Positions 9,038-17,256 of a DNA stretch of 64,000 nt are shown here, piece after piece. The stretch is taken from the NCBI RefSeq assembly GCF_900119845.1, contig NZ_FPKU01000001.1:1521528-1585527 (forward strand), given 5' to 3'. Made by a program: the position numbers and the translations under genes. The stretch is from Devosia enhydra (lineage in GTDB: Bacteria > Pseudomonadota > Alphaproteobacteria > Rhizobiales > Devosiaceae). Within the stretch, counting starts at the first letter, position 1. Each line of letters starts with the position of its first letter. The notes beneath the pieces were generated by a model. It did not search any database. It had not been told where the DNA came from and saw nothing but the letters and a program-made list of their open reading frames with translations.

Positions 9038-10453
9038 ATGCGTTACCCCCGCGACATGTATGGCTACGGCCCCAACCCGCCCCACGCCAACTGGCCGGGC
9101 GGCGCCAATGTCGCGGTGCAGTTTGTGCTCAATTACGAAGAGGGCGGCGAGAACAATATCCTGCATGGCGATGCCGCTTCGGAAGCGTTCCTCGTCGACG
9201 TCATCGGCGCCGCGCCATGGCCGGGCAAGCGGCACTGGAACGTCGAATCGATGTACGAATATGGGGCACGCGCCGGCTTCTGGCGGCTCCACCGCCTCTT
9301 CACCAGCCGCAACCTGCCCGTCACCGTCTATGGCGTCGCCACCGCGCTCGAGCGCTCACCGGCCCAGGTGAAGGCGATGCTCGATGCCGACTGGGAAATC
9401 GCCAGCCACGGGCTGAAATGGATCGACTATCGCGACCACGATATCGAGCACGAGCGCCGCGACCTGCATGAGGCCGTGCGCATCCATACCGAGATCACCG
9501 GCTCACGGCCCGTGGGCTGGTATTGCGGCCGCACCTCGGTCAACACGGTGGACCTCGCCTCCGAGGAGGGCGGCTTCACCTATGTGTCGGATACCTATGA
9601 CGACGACCTGCCCTATTACCGCGAGCATCTGGGCAGCCCGCAGCTGATCATTCCCTATTCGCTCGCCACCAACGACATGCGGTTTACGACCGCATCGGGC
9701 TTTCCCAATGGCGAAGCCTATTTCCAGATGCTCAAGGACAGTTTCGACGTGCTCTGGGACGAGGGCGCGGCCGGATCGCCCAAGATGATGTCGGTGGGGC
9801 TGCATTGCCGGCTCGTCGGCATGCCGGGGCGTATCGCCGGGCTCATCCGCTTCCTCGATTACATCGAGAGCCGGGGCAAGGTGTGGGTTGCAAAGCGCAT
9901 CGACATCGCCGAGCACTGGCTGCGCGAACATCCCTTCGTCGAGCAGACGGTTCGCCCCAGCCGCCTGCCCTATGATGATTTCGCCCAGCTTTTCGGCTCG
10001 ATCTTCGAGCATTCCGAATGGGTGGCCGAGCGCGCCTATCGGCGTGAACTCGGCCCGGCCCACGATACGGCGGTGGGGCTGCATGCGGTGATGGCCCGCG
10101 TTTTCCGCACGGCCAGCCCGGAGGAGCGGCTCGGGGTGCTCAACGCCCATCCCGACCTTGCCGGCAAGCTCGCCGCGGCGCGCCGCCTGACCGCAGCCTC
10201 AAGCGAGGAGCAGGCCTCGGCCGGCCTCGACGCCCTGACCGATGCCGAGCGCGAGCGGTTTACCACGCTCAATGCCGCCTATGTCGAGCGCTTCGGCTTC
10301 CCCTTCATCATCGCGGTCAAGGACAATACCAAAGCTACGATCCTTGCGGCTTTCGAGCGGCGGCTCGGCAATGATCGGGAGACCGAATTCGCCGAGGCCT
10401 GCCGCCAGGTCGAACGCATCGCCTTCATCCGGCTGAGCCAGATCCTGCCCTAG
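9038..10453 (+). CDS. puuE: Bifunctional allantoinase (PuuE type) / OHCU decarboxylase
   Basis: 471 aa, a fusion. Residues 1 to about 300 form a PuuE-type allantoinase of the polysaccharide deacetylase fold (MYGYGPNPPHANWPGGA, LNYEEGGEN, the ASHGLKWIDY block, WYCGRTSVNT). Residues about 310-471 are the UraD domain (FAQLFGSIFEHSEWVAERA, LNAHPDLAGKLA, ERFGFPFIIAVKD). UraD decarboxylates OHCU to S-allantoin and PuuE hydrolyses allantoin to allantoate, so consecutive steps are joined in one polypeptide. The first ATG followed by conserved sequence is at 9038. Frames that start further upstream only read the antisense of xdhA and uraH. Confidence 0.94.
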   Translation: MRYPRDMYGYGPNPPHANWPGGANVAVQFVLNYEEGGENNILHGDAASEAFLVDVIGAAPWPGKRHWNVESMYEYGARAGFWRLHRLFTSRNLPVTVYGVATALERSPAQVKAMLDADWEIASHGLKWIDYRDHDIEHERRDLHEAVRIHTEITGSRPVGWYCGRTSVNTVDLASEEGGFTYVSDTYDDDLPYYREHLGSPQLIIPYSLATNDMRFTTASGFPNGEAYFQMLKDSFDVLWDEGAAGSPKMMSVGLHCRLVGMPGRIAGLIRFLDYIESRGKVWVAKRIDIAEHWLREHPFVEQTVRPSRLPYDDFAQLFGSIFEHSEWVAERAYRRELGPAHDTAVGLHAVMARVFRTASPEERLGVLNAHPDLAGKLAAARRLTAASSEEQASAGLDALTDAERERFTTLNAAYVERFGFPFIIAVKDNTKATILAAFERRLGNDRETEFAEACRQVERIAFIRLSQILP

Positions 10454-10474
10454 GATCTGCGGCGTCAGCCGGTA

Positions 10475-10960
10475 TCATTTGTAGAAGCCGTCGCGCAGGG
10501 TGATGCCGTGCTCGACATAGACCTTCATGCCGCACAGCATGCCGGTCCAGGCCTCGCAATTGCCGAAGGCCGATTTGAACCCGGCGGCTGACGGGCGGAA
10601 GCCCTCTTCGGTGATGGAGACGCGCGTGCGGGTATCGCCGTCGAGCGGCTCGAACTCCATGGTCACTGTGGTGTCGTAAAGCCCGCCCGGATCATCGTCG
10701 GGAGCGGCCTCCCAGCGCAGGACGATCCTGCGTTCGGGCACGACCTCGACCACAGTGACCGGGAACGCGCCGGGAAAATCGTGGAAATCCCAGGTTACGG
10801 TCGCGCCAGTCTCGAGCCGCCCCTTGGCCCCGCCGGTGGTGAAATAGCCCGAGAGCTTGGCGGGATCCACCACCGCTTCGAAGACCTCGCGCACCGGTCG
10901 CGCGATGCGCCCCGAAACCGTGAAGCGGGGCACGATGCCCTCATCATTATCGTCCGTCAT
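10475..10960 (-). CDS. SRPBCC (AHSA1/START-like) domain protein
   Basis: 161 aa with the activator-of-Hsp90-like hydrophobic-cavity fold: SGRIARPVREVFEAVVDP at the start, the VTWDFHDFPG segment, and TRVSITEEGF with a C-terminal helix. Such proteins bind small hydrophobic ligands, and in bacteria they are very often encoded beside an ArsR repressor, as here. The gene is divergent from the ArsR gene with 48 bp between starts and has a strong AGGAGG before its ATG. The ligand is unknown. Confidence 0.85.
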   Translation of the reverse strand: MTDDNDEGIVPRFTVSGRIARPVREVFEAVVDPAKLSGYFTTGGAKGRLETGATVTWDFHDFPGAFPVTVVEVVPERRIVLRWEAAPDDDPGGLYDTTVTMEFEPLDGDTRTRVSITEEGFRPSAAGFKSAFGNCEAWTGMLCGMKVYVEHGITLRDGFYK

Positions 10961-10990
10961 GGCACCTTCCTCCTTGCGTCAGTGCCGATT

Positions 10991-11010
10991 ATGTTATAAA
11001 AATATAACAT
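10991..11010. promoter_or_regulatory. ArsR operator candidate overlapping the regulator start codon
   Basis: Perfect 8-bp arms ATGTTATA and TATAACAT are separated by AAAA. The right arm contains the AT of the ATG of the ArsR gene. The A/T-rich element stands out in GC-rich surroundings and lies in the 48-bp divergent promoter of the SRPBCC and ArsR genes. ArsR-family repressors bind such imperfect dyads, so autorepression is likely. Confidence 0.6.
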
Positions 11011-11332
11011 GTCAAGCGACGACCAGGACGAGAGACTTTTCAAGGCCTTGGCCAATGGCCTGCGCCGCCGCATGCTCGATGCGCTGAAGGCTGACCCGCT
11101 GACCACGGGCATGATGGTCGAGAAATTTCCAGGGCTCGATCGCTGCACAATCATGCAGCACCTCAAGGTGCTCGAAGAGGCTGGGCTCGTGATCGTCGAA
11201 CGGCGCGGCCGCGAGCGCTGGAACCACCTCAACGCCCTGCCCTTCCGCGATATCCATGCCCGCTGGATCGGCCCGTACGCCGCCCTCGCGGCCGAGGGCC
11301 TTGCCGGGCTGCGCGACAGGCTCGAACCCTGA
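11009..11332 (+). CDS. ArsR-family winged-helix transcriptional regulator
   Basis: 107 aa. The sequence reads LFKALANGLRRRMLDALKA, then a recognition helix region CTIMQHLKVLEEAGLVIVERRGRE and WNHLNALPF. No metal-binding CxC motif is seen, so it is the SRPBCC-linked subgroup rather than a metal sensor. The ATG lies inside the right arm of a dyad and no ribosome-binding site can precede it, so the mRNA may be leaderless. It probably represses itself and the divergent SRPBCC gene. Confidence 0.88.
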   Translation: MSSDDQDERLFKALANGLRRRMLDALKADPLTTGMMVEKFPGLDRCTIMQHLKVLEEAGLVIVERRGRERWNHLNALPFRDIHARWIGPYAALAAEGLAGLRDRLEP

Positions 11333-11398
11333 ACGCCGGCGGCAACCCCTTGTGCACAAGATGGCGGCAAGGCTAAGTCAGCAGCGGAGGGCCCATCG

Positions 11399-12082
11399 AT
11401 GTACGCGCTTTATATCGCCAACAAGAACTATTCGTCCTGGTCGCTGCGCCCCTGGCTCCTGATGCGGGAGACGGGGATTGCGTTCGAGGAGCGTCTGCAG
11501 GTGTTCGGCGGCGGGTCCAACTACGCGGCGTTCCGCAGCTTTTCGCCCTCGGGAAAGGTCCCGGCGCTCATCGATGGCAACCTGACGGTGTGGGATAGCC
11601 TGGCCATTGCCGAATATCTCGCAGAGGCCCATGAGGGGATCTGGCCGGCCGACCGGGCAGCCCGCGCCTGGGCCCGCTCCGCCGCCGCCGAGATGCATTC
11701 GGGGTTTTCGGCCCTGCGCACAACCTGCGGCATGAATTGCGGCCTGCGGGTGAAGCTGCACGCCGTGCCCGAGGCGGTTGCGGCCGATCTGCGACGGATC
11801 GACGAACTCTGGCGCGAGGGCCTCACCCGCTTCGGTGGCCCCTTCCTAGCGGGCGACCGGTTCACGGCCGTCGACGCCTTCTATGCCCCTGTCGCCTTCC
11901 GCATGCAGACCTATGGCCTTTCGGTCTCCCCCGAGGCCGCCGCCTATCGCGATCGCCTGCTGGGCCTGCCCGGCATGCGCAACTGGTATCAGGCGGCCCT
12001 AGCGGAAACCTGGCGCGATGCGGGCCATGAGGACGAAATCGCCCACTGGGGCGTCGTCACCGCCAACCATCGCGCCGGCTGA
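11399..12082 (+). CDS. Glutathione S-transferase family protein
   Basis: 227 aa. The N-terminal thioredoxin-like domain has ANKNYSSWSLRPWLLMRE, with a likely catalytic Ser in the SSWS segment, and a glutathione-contact motif SGKVPALIDG followed by VWDSLAIAEYLAE (the ESxAI position is DSLAI). A helical C-terminal domain follows. The start resembles the YfcF/maleylacetoacetate isomerase-like group. It lies alone between the ArsR gene and the ureide genes; a role in purine breakdown is not evident. Confidence 0.9.
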   Translation: MYALYIANKNYSSWSLRPWLLMRETGIAFEERLQVFGGGSNYAAFRSFSPSGKVPALIDGNLTVWDSLAIAEYLAEAHEGIWPADRAARAWARSAAAEMHSGFSALRTTCGMNCGLRVKLHAVPEAVAADLRRIDELWREGLTRFGGPFLAGDRFTAVDAFYAPVAFRMQTYGLSVSPEAAAYRDRLLGLPGMRNWYQAALAETWRDAGHEDEIAHWGVVTANHRAG

Positions 12083-12121
12083 CCGGCCGTTTTTCCCACG
12101 CAAACCTATCAGAGACTGCCC

Positions 12122-12937
12122 TTGACGACCTATGCCAGCCCCGCAGCCGGCCATCCGGGCCAAGAGACGATCCATACCGGCCGCGCCGTGTTCACCGAGG
12201 CCTATGCCGTCATTCCCCATGGGGTGATGCGCGACATCGTCACGAGCTACCTGCCGCACTGGCTCGACACCCGCGCCTGGATCATCGCGCGCCCGATGAC
12301 GGGGTTCTCCGAGACGTTCTCGCAATATGTCGTCGAAGTAGCCCCCGGTGGCGGCAGCCAGCAACCCGAGCCGAACCCCGCCGCGGAGGGCGTGATCTTC
12401 GTGGTTGCCGGGGCGGCAAGCCTGTCGATTGCCGGGGAACAGCATGAGCTCGCGCCGGGCGGCTATGCCTTCCTGCCTCCCGCCTGTCGCTGGACGCTGA
12501 CCAACCCCGGCTCGGAGCCGCTGCGCTTCCATTGGATCCGCAAGCGCTATGAGGCGGTCGAGGGTATCGCTGCGCCCGAGCCCTTCGTGACCAACGAGCA
12601 GTACCAGCCGATCCGCTGGATGCCCGGCACCGGCGACACCTGGGGCACCACCCGCTTCGTCGACCCCCTCGATCTGCGGCACGACATGCATGTCAACATC
12701 GTCACGCTGGAGCGTGGCGCGGTCATTCCCTTCGAGGAAACCCATGTCATGGAGCACGGCCTTTATGTGCTCGAGGGCAAGGCAGTCTATCGCCTCAATC
12801 GCGACTGGGTGGAGGTCGAGGCCGGCGATTTCATGTGGCTGCGCGCCTTCTGCCCGCAGGCCTGCTATGCCGGCCCGGCACGGTTCCGGTACCTGCTCTA
12901 CAAGGACGTCAACCGCCACGCCCGGCTCAATCTGTAG
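12122..12937 (+). CDS. allE: (S)-ureidoglycine aminohydrolase (bicupin)
   Basis: 271 aa with two cupin domains. It would release ammonia from (S)-ureidoglycine to give (S)-ureidoglycolate, a late step of allantoin breakdown, using Mn2+. The first cupin spans residues about 60-130 (GVIFVVAGAASLSI). The second, about 180-260, has FEETHVMEHGLYVLEGKAVY, which holds the metal ligands. The start is TTG, with only a weak ribosome-binding site. The next two genes include ureidoglycolate lyase, which uses its product. Confidence 0.88.
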   Translation: MTTYASPAAGHPGQETIHTGRAVFTEAYAVIPHGVMRDIVTSYLPHWLDTRAWIIARPMTGFSETFSQYVVEVAPGGGSQQPEPNPAAEGVIFVVAGAASLSIAGEQHELAPGGYAFLPPACRWTLTNPGSEPLRFHWIRKRYEAVEGIAAPEPFVTNEQYQPIRWMPGTGDTWGTTRFVDPLDLRHDMHVNIVTLERGAVIPFEETHVMEHGLYVLEGKAVYRLNRDWVEVEAGDFMWLRAFCPQACYAGPARFRYLLYKDVNRHARLNL

Positions 12938-12975
12938 CGCGGCGAACCGGATTCATCGCGCGAGGGAGAGCGATC

Positions 12976-13413
12976 ATGCGTCTGAAACTTATGGGATTTT
13001 GCGCTGCCATGGCGCTCACGGCTGGCGGCGCTTTCGCCGAAGCCCCGGTCCAGACCTATCAGAACCTGCTGACCCCGCTGATTGCAGGGGGCACTGATGT
13101 GGTCGGCAGCCCGCTCAACTATCCCGAAGGCCCGGTCAACATCACCTCGGCCATCGTCACCATTCCGGCCGGCGGTGAAACCGGCTGGCACCTTCACGAG
13201 GTGCCGCTTTTCGCCCATATCCTCGAGGGCGAACTCACCGTCGACTATGGCGAAAAGGGCACCAAGGTGTTCCGCGCCGGCGAGAGCGTGTTCGAAGCGG
13301 TCAACTGGCCCCATAACGGCACCAATACCGGCACGGGCCCGGTGCGCATCCTCGCGGTCTATATGGGCGGCGGGGAAGCGCGCAACACCGTGACGCTGCC
13401 AAAGCCGCAATGA
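12976..13413 (+). CDS. Secreted single-domain cupin protein
   Basis: 145 aa. A Sec signal peptide (MRLKLMGFCAAMALTAGGAFAE) is followed by one cupin domain: ETGWHLHEVPLFAHILEGELTV carries two His and a Glu of the metal site, and NWPHNGTNTG the last His. GGGAGAG precedes the start. It is preceded by ureidoglycine aminohydrolase and overlaps ureidoglycolate lyase by 4 bp, so it is co-expressed with ureide breakdown, although it is exported to the periplasm. The substrate is unknown. Confidence 0.85.
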   Translation: MRLKLMGFCAAMALTAGGAFAEAPVQTYQNLLTPLIAGGTDVVGSPLNYPEGPVNITSAIVTIPAGGETGWHLHEVPLFAHILEGELTVDYGEKGTKVFRAGESVFEAVNWPHNGTNTGTGPVRILAVYMGGGEARNTVTLPKPQ

Positions 13414-13913
13414 GCGGCCCCTTTGCCACCATCATCGTTGAGCCTCTGACCCGCGAGGCCTTCGCGCCTTTCGGGCAGGTGATCACGACCGAGGGTGCGG
13501 CGAGCTATCCGATCAACGAGGGCATGACCGACCGATACAACGATCTCGCCCCGGTCGAACTGGGCGGCGAGACGCCGCGCCCGTTGATCTCGATCTTTCG
13601 CGGCCGGCCCTATGCCCTTCCACTGACTCTTAAATTGGTCGAGCGCCATCCGCTGGGCAGCCAGGCGTTCATGCCGCTTGCGCAGCGCCCCTTTCTCGTC
13701 ACCGTCGCGCCCGACGAAGACGGCCGCCCGGGCCAGCCCCGCAGCTTTTTGGTGCCGCTGTCGACCGGGATCAATATCGGCCGCAATGTCTGGCATGGAG
13801 TACTGACCCCGCTGGAGGCCGAAAGCGATTTCCTCGTCGTCGATCGCGGCGGCCCGGGCAACAATCTCGAACTCTTCCACTTCCCCGACCCGCCGCTGAT
13901 CGTCTCGGCTTAG
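13410..13913 (+). CDS. allA: Ureidoglycolate lyase
   Basis: 167 aa, the usual length. It splits ureidoglycolate into glyoxylate and urea. Conserved blocks are LTREAFAPFGQVI at the start, RHPLGSQAFMPL in the middle, GINIGRNVWHGVLTPL, and FLVVDRGGPGNNLE near the end. Its ATGA overlaps the stop of the cupin gene. With the preceding genes it finishes ureide breakdown; no urease or glyoxylate enzyme is in the window. Confidence 0.93.
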   Translation: MSGPFATIIVEPLTREAFAPFGQVITTEGAASYPINEGMTDRYNDLAPVELGGETPRPLISIFRGRPYALPLTLKLVERHPLGSQAFMPLAQRPFLVTVAPDEDGRPGQPRSFLVPLSTGINIGRNVWHGVLTPLEAESDFLVVDRGGPGNNLELFHFPDPPLIVSA

Positions 13914-14026
13914 GGGGGCTCTCGCAGTCACCCTGTCATCGGCAAGCCGCTGGAAAACACCCTGGGCAGTTGACCCCGGCGATGAGGCGACGCACTTTCG
14001 CCGAGCAATCAGAAGGACACGCGCAC

Positions 14027-14650
14027 TTGGACAAGGCCGAACTCATTTCCCGCCTGCTCGACGTGATCGAGAACGACATCGCGCCGCGCACGCGGACCGG
14101 TGTGGCGAAGGGCAACAAGTTGTTTGGCGCCGCGATCCTGCGCAAGTCGGACCTGTCGCTGGTGCTGGCCGAGACCAATAACGAGATCGAAAATCCGCTG
14201 TGGCATGGGGAAATGCACGCCATCAAGCGGTTCTACGAATTGCCTGCCGAAACGCGACCTGCGCCGCAGGACTGCATTTTTCTCTGCACCCACGAGCCCT
14301 GCTCGCTCTGCCTTTCGGGCATAACCTGGTCGGGCTTCGACAATTTTTATTATCTCTTCAGCCACGAACAGAGCCGAGACAGCTTCGCCATTCCCTACGA
14401 CATCCAGATCCTCAAGGCCGTCTATGCCGTGCCCGATCCGGACCGTGTCGAAGCCGACCCGGATCGGCCGCTCTACAATCGCACCAACCGGTATTTTTCG
14501 AGCTACGATATCGCGGCGCTGGTGGCCGAACTCGATCGCGGTCAGCGCGAGCGCCTGCTCGAACGCTTCGACAATCTGTCGGCGCTCTATGCGGACCTTT
14601 CAGCCGTGTATCAGGCCGACAAGGGCAAAAAGGGCATTCCCTTGAGCTGA
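14027..14650 (+). CDS. Cytidine/deoxycytidylate deaminase-fold protein
   Basis: 207 aa from a TTG at 14027 that has AGAAGGA 9 nt upstream; a TTG at 13970 and ATG at 13982 lie in the same frame but have no such site. The zinc motif is HGE (His60, Glu62) rather than the usual HAE or CAE, followed by THEPCSLCLSG with Cys92 and Cys95. This supports a zinc-dependent deaminase acting on a base or nucleoside. The C-terminal third (SSYDIAALVAELDRG) is outside the core fold. Guanine or cytosine deamination is possible given the purine context, but the substrate cannot be read from sequence. Confidence 0.82.
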   Translation: MDKAELISRLLDVIENDIAPRTRTGVAKGNKLFGAAILRKSDLSLVLAETNNEIENPLWHGEMHAIKRFYELPAETRPAPQDCIFLCTHEPCSLCLSGITWSGFDNFYYLFSHEQSRDSFAIPYDIQILKAVYAVPDPDRVEADPDRPLYNRTNRYFSSYDIAALVAELDRGQRERLLERFDNLSALYADLSAVYQADKGKKGIPLS

Positions 14651-14694
14651 CCAAGCTGCCCGGCTCGCGCATGGCTGCTGGCAGCCAAGCGGGC

Positions 14695-14719
14695 GGAACG
14701 ACAGGCCGATCCATGCGTT
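14695..14719 (+). promoter_or_regulatory. EcfG-type promoter of otsBA
   Basis: GGAAC at 14695-14699 and CGTT at 14716-14719 are separated by 16 nt, the exact consensus for the alphaproteobacterial general stress sigma factor EcfG. The predicted transcription start falls near 14726, which makes the ATG at 14753 the first usable otsB start. Trehalose synthesis is a known output of the general stress response. Confidence 0.75.
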
Positions 14720-14752
14720 GCGTCAATGACCACGGATATGGAGAGGCCTCTG

Positions 14753-15541
14753 ATGACCGACACCGGTTTGGATGGCGCAGCCGCATCGCTTCCGCAGGAT
14801 GCGGTGCCGCCACTGCCCCGCCTGGCGATTTTCAGCGATTTCGACGGCACGCTCGTCGATATCGCGCCGACACCGGACACGATCTCCGTGCCCTCCGACA
14901 TGGCGGCGATGCTCGAGACGGTGTCGCGCGACCTCGACGGCGCCTTCGCCATCATCAGCGGCCGGCCCATCCATGATCTCGACAGGCATCTCGACAACGT
15001 GCCGCTGGCCGCAGCCGGCTCGCATGGCGCCGAGCGCCGCCTTGCAGACGGCAGCAGCATCGGCATTCCCGACGAGGTGAGTGCCGAGGCGCGCGAGATC
15101 GCGGCGCGGCTGGAACAGTTCGTCGCCCGCCATCAGGGCTTGCTGCTCGAGGTCAAGCCGGCAGCGGTGGCGCTGCATTATCGGCAGGCTCCGCAACTTC
15201 AGGGCGAAAGCCTTGCCGCCATGCGCACGGTGCTCGAGGCCATAACCGGCTTTTCGATCGTCGAGGGCAAGATGGTGGTGGAGGCGCGGCCGCGCGATGT
15301 GAGCAAGGGCCTCGCCATAGCCGCCTTCATGCAGGAAGCCCCGTTCCGCGGTCGGACCCCGGTCTTCTTCGGCGACGACGTGACGGACGAAGATGGCTTC
15401 CGCGCCGTCCAGGAGCTGGGCGGCGTCGGCATCAAGGTGGGCCCGGGCGAGACCGTGGCGCGCCTGCGCATCGAGGATGTGCCATCGGCCCGCAATGTCA
15501 TTCGCAAGCTGGGAGAAGACGCGGCGCGCAAGGCCGCCTGA
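14753..15541 (+). CDS. otsB: Trehalose-6-phosphate phosphatase
   Basis: 262 aa, HAD superfamily. The catalytic motif is FSDFDGTLVDI (DxD), followed by AIISGRPIHDLDRHL, SHGAERRL and the motif IV block FFGDDVTDEDGF. It removes phosphate from trehalose 6-phosphate in the cytoplasm. The ATG at 14753 has GGAGAGG upstream; in-frame ATGs at 14726 and 14738 lie at or near the predicted transcription start. otsA follows after 38 nt. Confidence 0.95.
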   Translation: MTDTGLDGAAASLPQDAVPPLPRLAIFSDFDGTLVDIAPTPDTISVPSDMAAMLETVSRDLDGAFAIISGRPIHDLDRHLDNVPLAAAGSHGAERRLADGSSIGIPDEVSAEAREIAARLEQFVARHQGLLLEVKPAAVALHYRQAPQLQGESLAAMRTVLEAITGFSIVEGKMVVEARPRDVSKGLAIAAFMQEAPFRGRTPVFFGDDVTDEDGFRAVQELGGVGIKVGPGETVARLRIEDVPSARNVIRKLGEDAARKAA

Positions 15542-15579
15542 TCGTCAGCCCCCAAATCAATCGAGGAGACTTCACCGGC

Positions 15580-17067
15580 ATGAGCCGCATCGTCATCGTT
15601 TCGAACCGTACCCCGAGCAAAACCGTCGCCGCTGGCGGGCTTGCAGTAGCCCTTCGAAAAACCCTGGCGACGCGCGATGGCTTCTGGTTCGGCTGGTCGG
15701 GCCGGCATGCTGAAAAACCGTCATCGGAGGCGATGTTCGAGTCCATCGATGGCCTGCAGGTGGGCAGCATCGATCTCAATCGCGAGGACTTTCAGGCCTA
15801 TTACGCGGGGTTCTCGAACTCCATCCTGTGGCCGGCCTTTCACCTCAGGCTCGACCTCGCGACCTTCGAGGGTCACTGGTATGAAGGCTATAGGCGGGTT
15901 AATGCGCAGTTCGCGCGGGCGCTCGTGCCACATTTGAAGCCGGACGACATCATCTGGGTGCATGACTATCACCTGATCCCGCTCGCCACCGAATTGCGGG
16001 CGCTGGGTGCGCGCAACCGCATCGGGTTCTACCTGCACATCCCCTTCCCCACCACCGATGCGCTCTACGCCATTCCGCACCACCAGGAGCTGATGCGCGA
16101 CCTGTCGCGCTACAATCTCGTGGGCATGCAGGCCAATCGCGACGTTGCCGCCTTCACCGAATTCGCCGAGCACCAGGCGCCCCCGACGCTTTCGGGCAAT
16201 CCGGTCAAGACCGCCGATTTCTCGAAGACGCAGGTCACCGCCTTTCCCATCGGGTCGGACCCCGATGCCTTCGCCAAGCTCGCCACCAGCCCGGCGGCAG
16301 TGCGCATGATCAAGCGCATGGAGCGGGCGATGAATGGGCAGGCGTTAATCCTCGGGGTCGACCGGCTCGACTATTCCAAGGGGCTTCCACAGCGCGTCGA
16401 GGCCTATGAGAAGCTTCTCGCCAACAATGCCGCGCTGCGCCGGCAGGTCCACCTGCTGCAGGTGGCGCCGCCCTCGCGCGACAGCATCAAGGAGTACAAG
16501 GAGACCAGCGACACGCTCGATGCCATGTGCGGTAAGGTGATGGGCCATTTCGCCGAGCCGGACTGGCAGCCGCTGACCTATGTGAAGCGCGCCTACGGCC
16601 AGCCCAGCCTAGCCGGGCTCTATCGCATGGCGCGGATCGGGCTGGTGACGCCGCTGCGGGACGGCATGAATCTCGTGGCCCATGAATATGTCGCATCGCA
16701 GGACCCGCAAAACCCCGGCGTGCTGGTGCTCTCGCGCTTTGCGGGTGCCGCCGAGATCTTCGACGCGGCGCTTTTGGTCAATCCCTTCGATACCGACGAG
16801 ACTGCAGAGGCCATGCGCCTGGCGCTCATCATGCCGCTTGAGGAGCGCAAGGCCCGCTGGCAGGCGCTGTTCGATGCAGCCAAGACCTATTCGGTCGACA
16901 ACTGGGCGGCGCTCTATCTCGATGCGCTGAGCGCCACCAAGGGCGGCAAGCGGAAGGGCCCGCCGGCTGCGGATGCTCTGCCGGATGCGGGCCAGGTTGC
17001 GGCATTTTTCAAGGATCTGGCGACGGTCTACAAGGCCGGCTCGGCTCAGGGGGCATCAGCCTCCTGA
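15580..17067 (+). CDS. otsA: Trehalose-6-phosphate synthase
   Basis: 495 aa, glycosyltransferase family 20. It joins UDP-glucose and glucose 6-phosphate. Motifs seen are SNRTPSKTVAAGGLAVAL near the N-terminus, WPAFHLR, WVHDYHLIPLA, the LGVDRLDYSKGLPQR phosphate-binding block near residue 263, and TPLRDGMNLVAHEYVASQ near residue 352. The start has GGAG upstream. It is co-transcribed with otsB from the stress promoter. Confidence 0.96.
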   Translation: MSRIVIVSNRTPSKTVAAGGLAVALRKTLATRDGFWFGWSGRHAEKPSSEAMFESIDGLQVGSIDLNREDFQAYYAGFSNSILWPAFHLRLDLATFEGHWYEGYRRVNAQFARALVPHLKPDDIIWVHDYHLIPLATELRALGARNRIGFYLHIPFPTTDALYAIPHHQELMRDLSRYNLVGMQANRDVAAFTEFAEHQAPPTLSGNPVKTADFSKTQVTAFPIGSDPDAFAKLATSPAAVRMIKRMERAMNGQALILGVDRLDYSKGLPQRVEAYEKLLANNAALRRQVHLLQVAPPSRDSIKEYKETSDTLDAMCGKVMGHFAEPDWQPLTYVKRAYGQPSLAGLYRMARIGLVTPLRDGMNLVAHEYVASQDPQNPGVLVLSRFAGAAEIFDAALLVNPFDTDETAEAMRLALIMPLEERKARWQALFDAAKTYSVDNWAALYLDALSATKGGKRKGPPAADALPDAGQVAAFFKDLATVYKAGSAQGASAS

Positions 17068-17084
17068 GCGGTCGGCAGGCCGTG

Positions 17085-17171
17085 TCAGGGCACGAGCACG
17101 ATGCTGGCAGCCGCAAAGGTCAGGACCGACATGGCCAAGGCGAAGAGAACGAAGAGCTGAATCTGGGTCAC
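17085..17171 (-). CDS. Possible 28-aa single-pass membrane peptide
   Basis: A GTG-started frame encodes 28 residues that are almost entirely one hydrophobic helix (QLFVLFALAMSVLTFAAAS). Only a weak GGA precedes the start. It lies 85 nt downstream of another small hydrophobic frame on the same strand and could share its transcript. No family is recognised, and in GC-rich DNA such a frame can arise by chance. Confidence 0.28.
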   Translation of the reverse strand: MTQIQLFVLFALAMSVLTFAAASIVLVP

Positions 17172-17256
17172 TGAAGACGATCCGGTCGGCGGCTCCTGGG
17201 CCGCAGGATAAGCTAAAGGCAGGGTGCGTACCGCAGCCCTGCCTTCTTGTTGCGCC

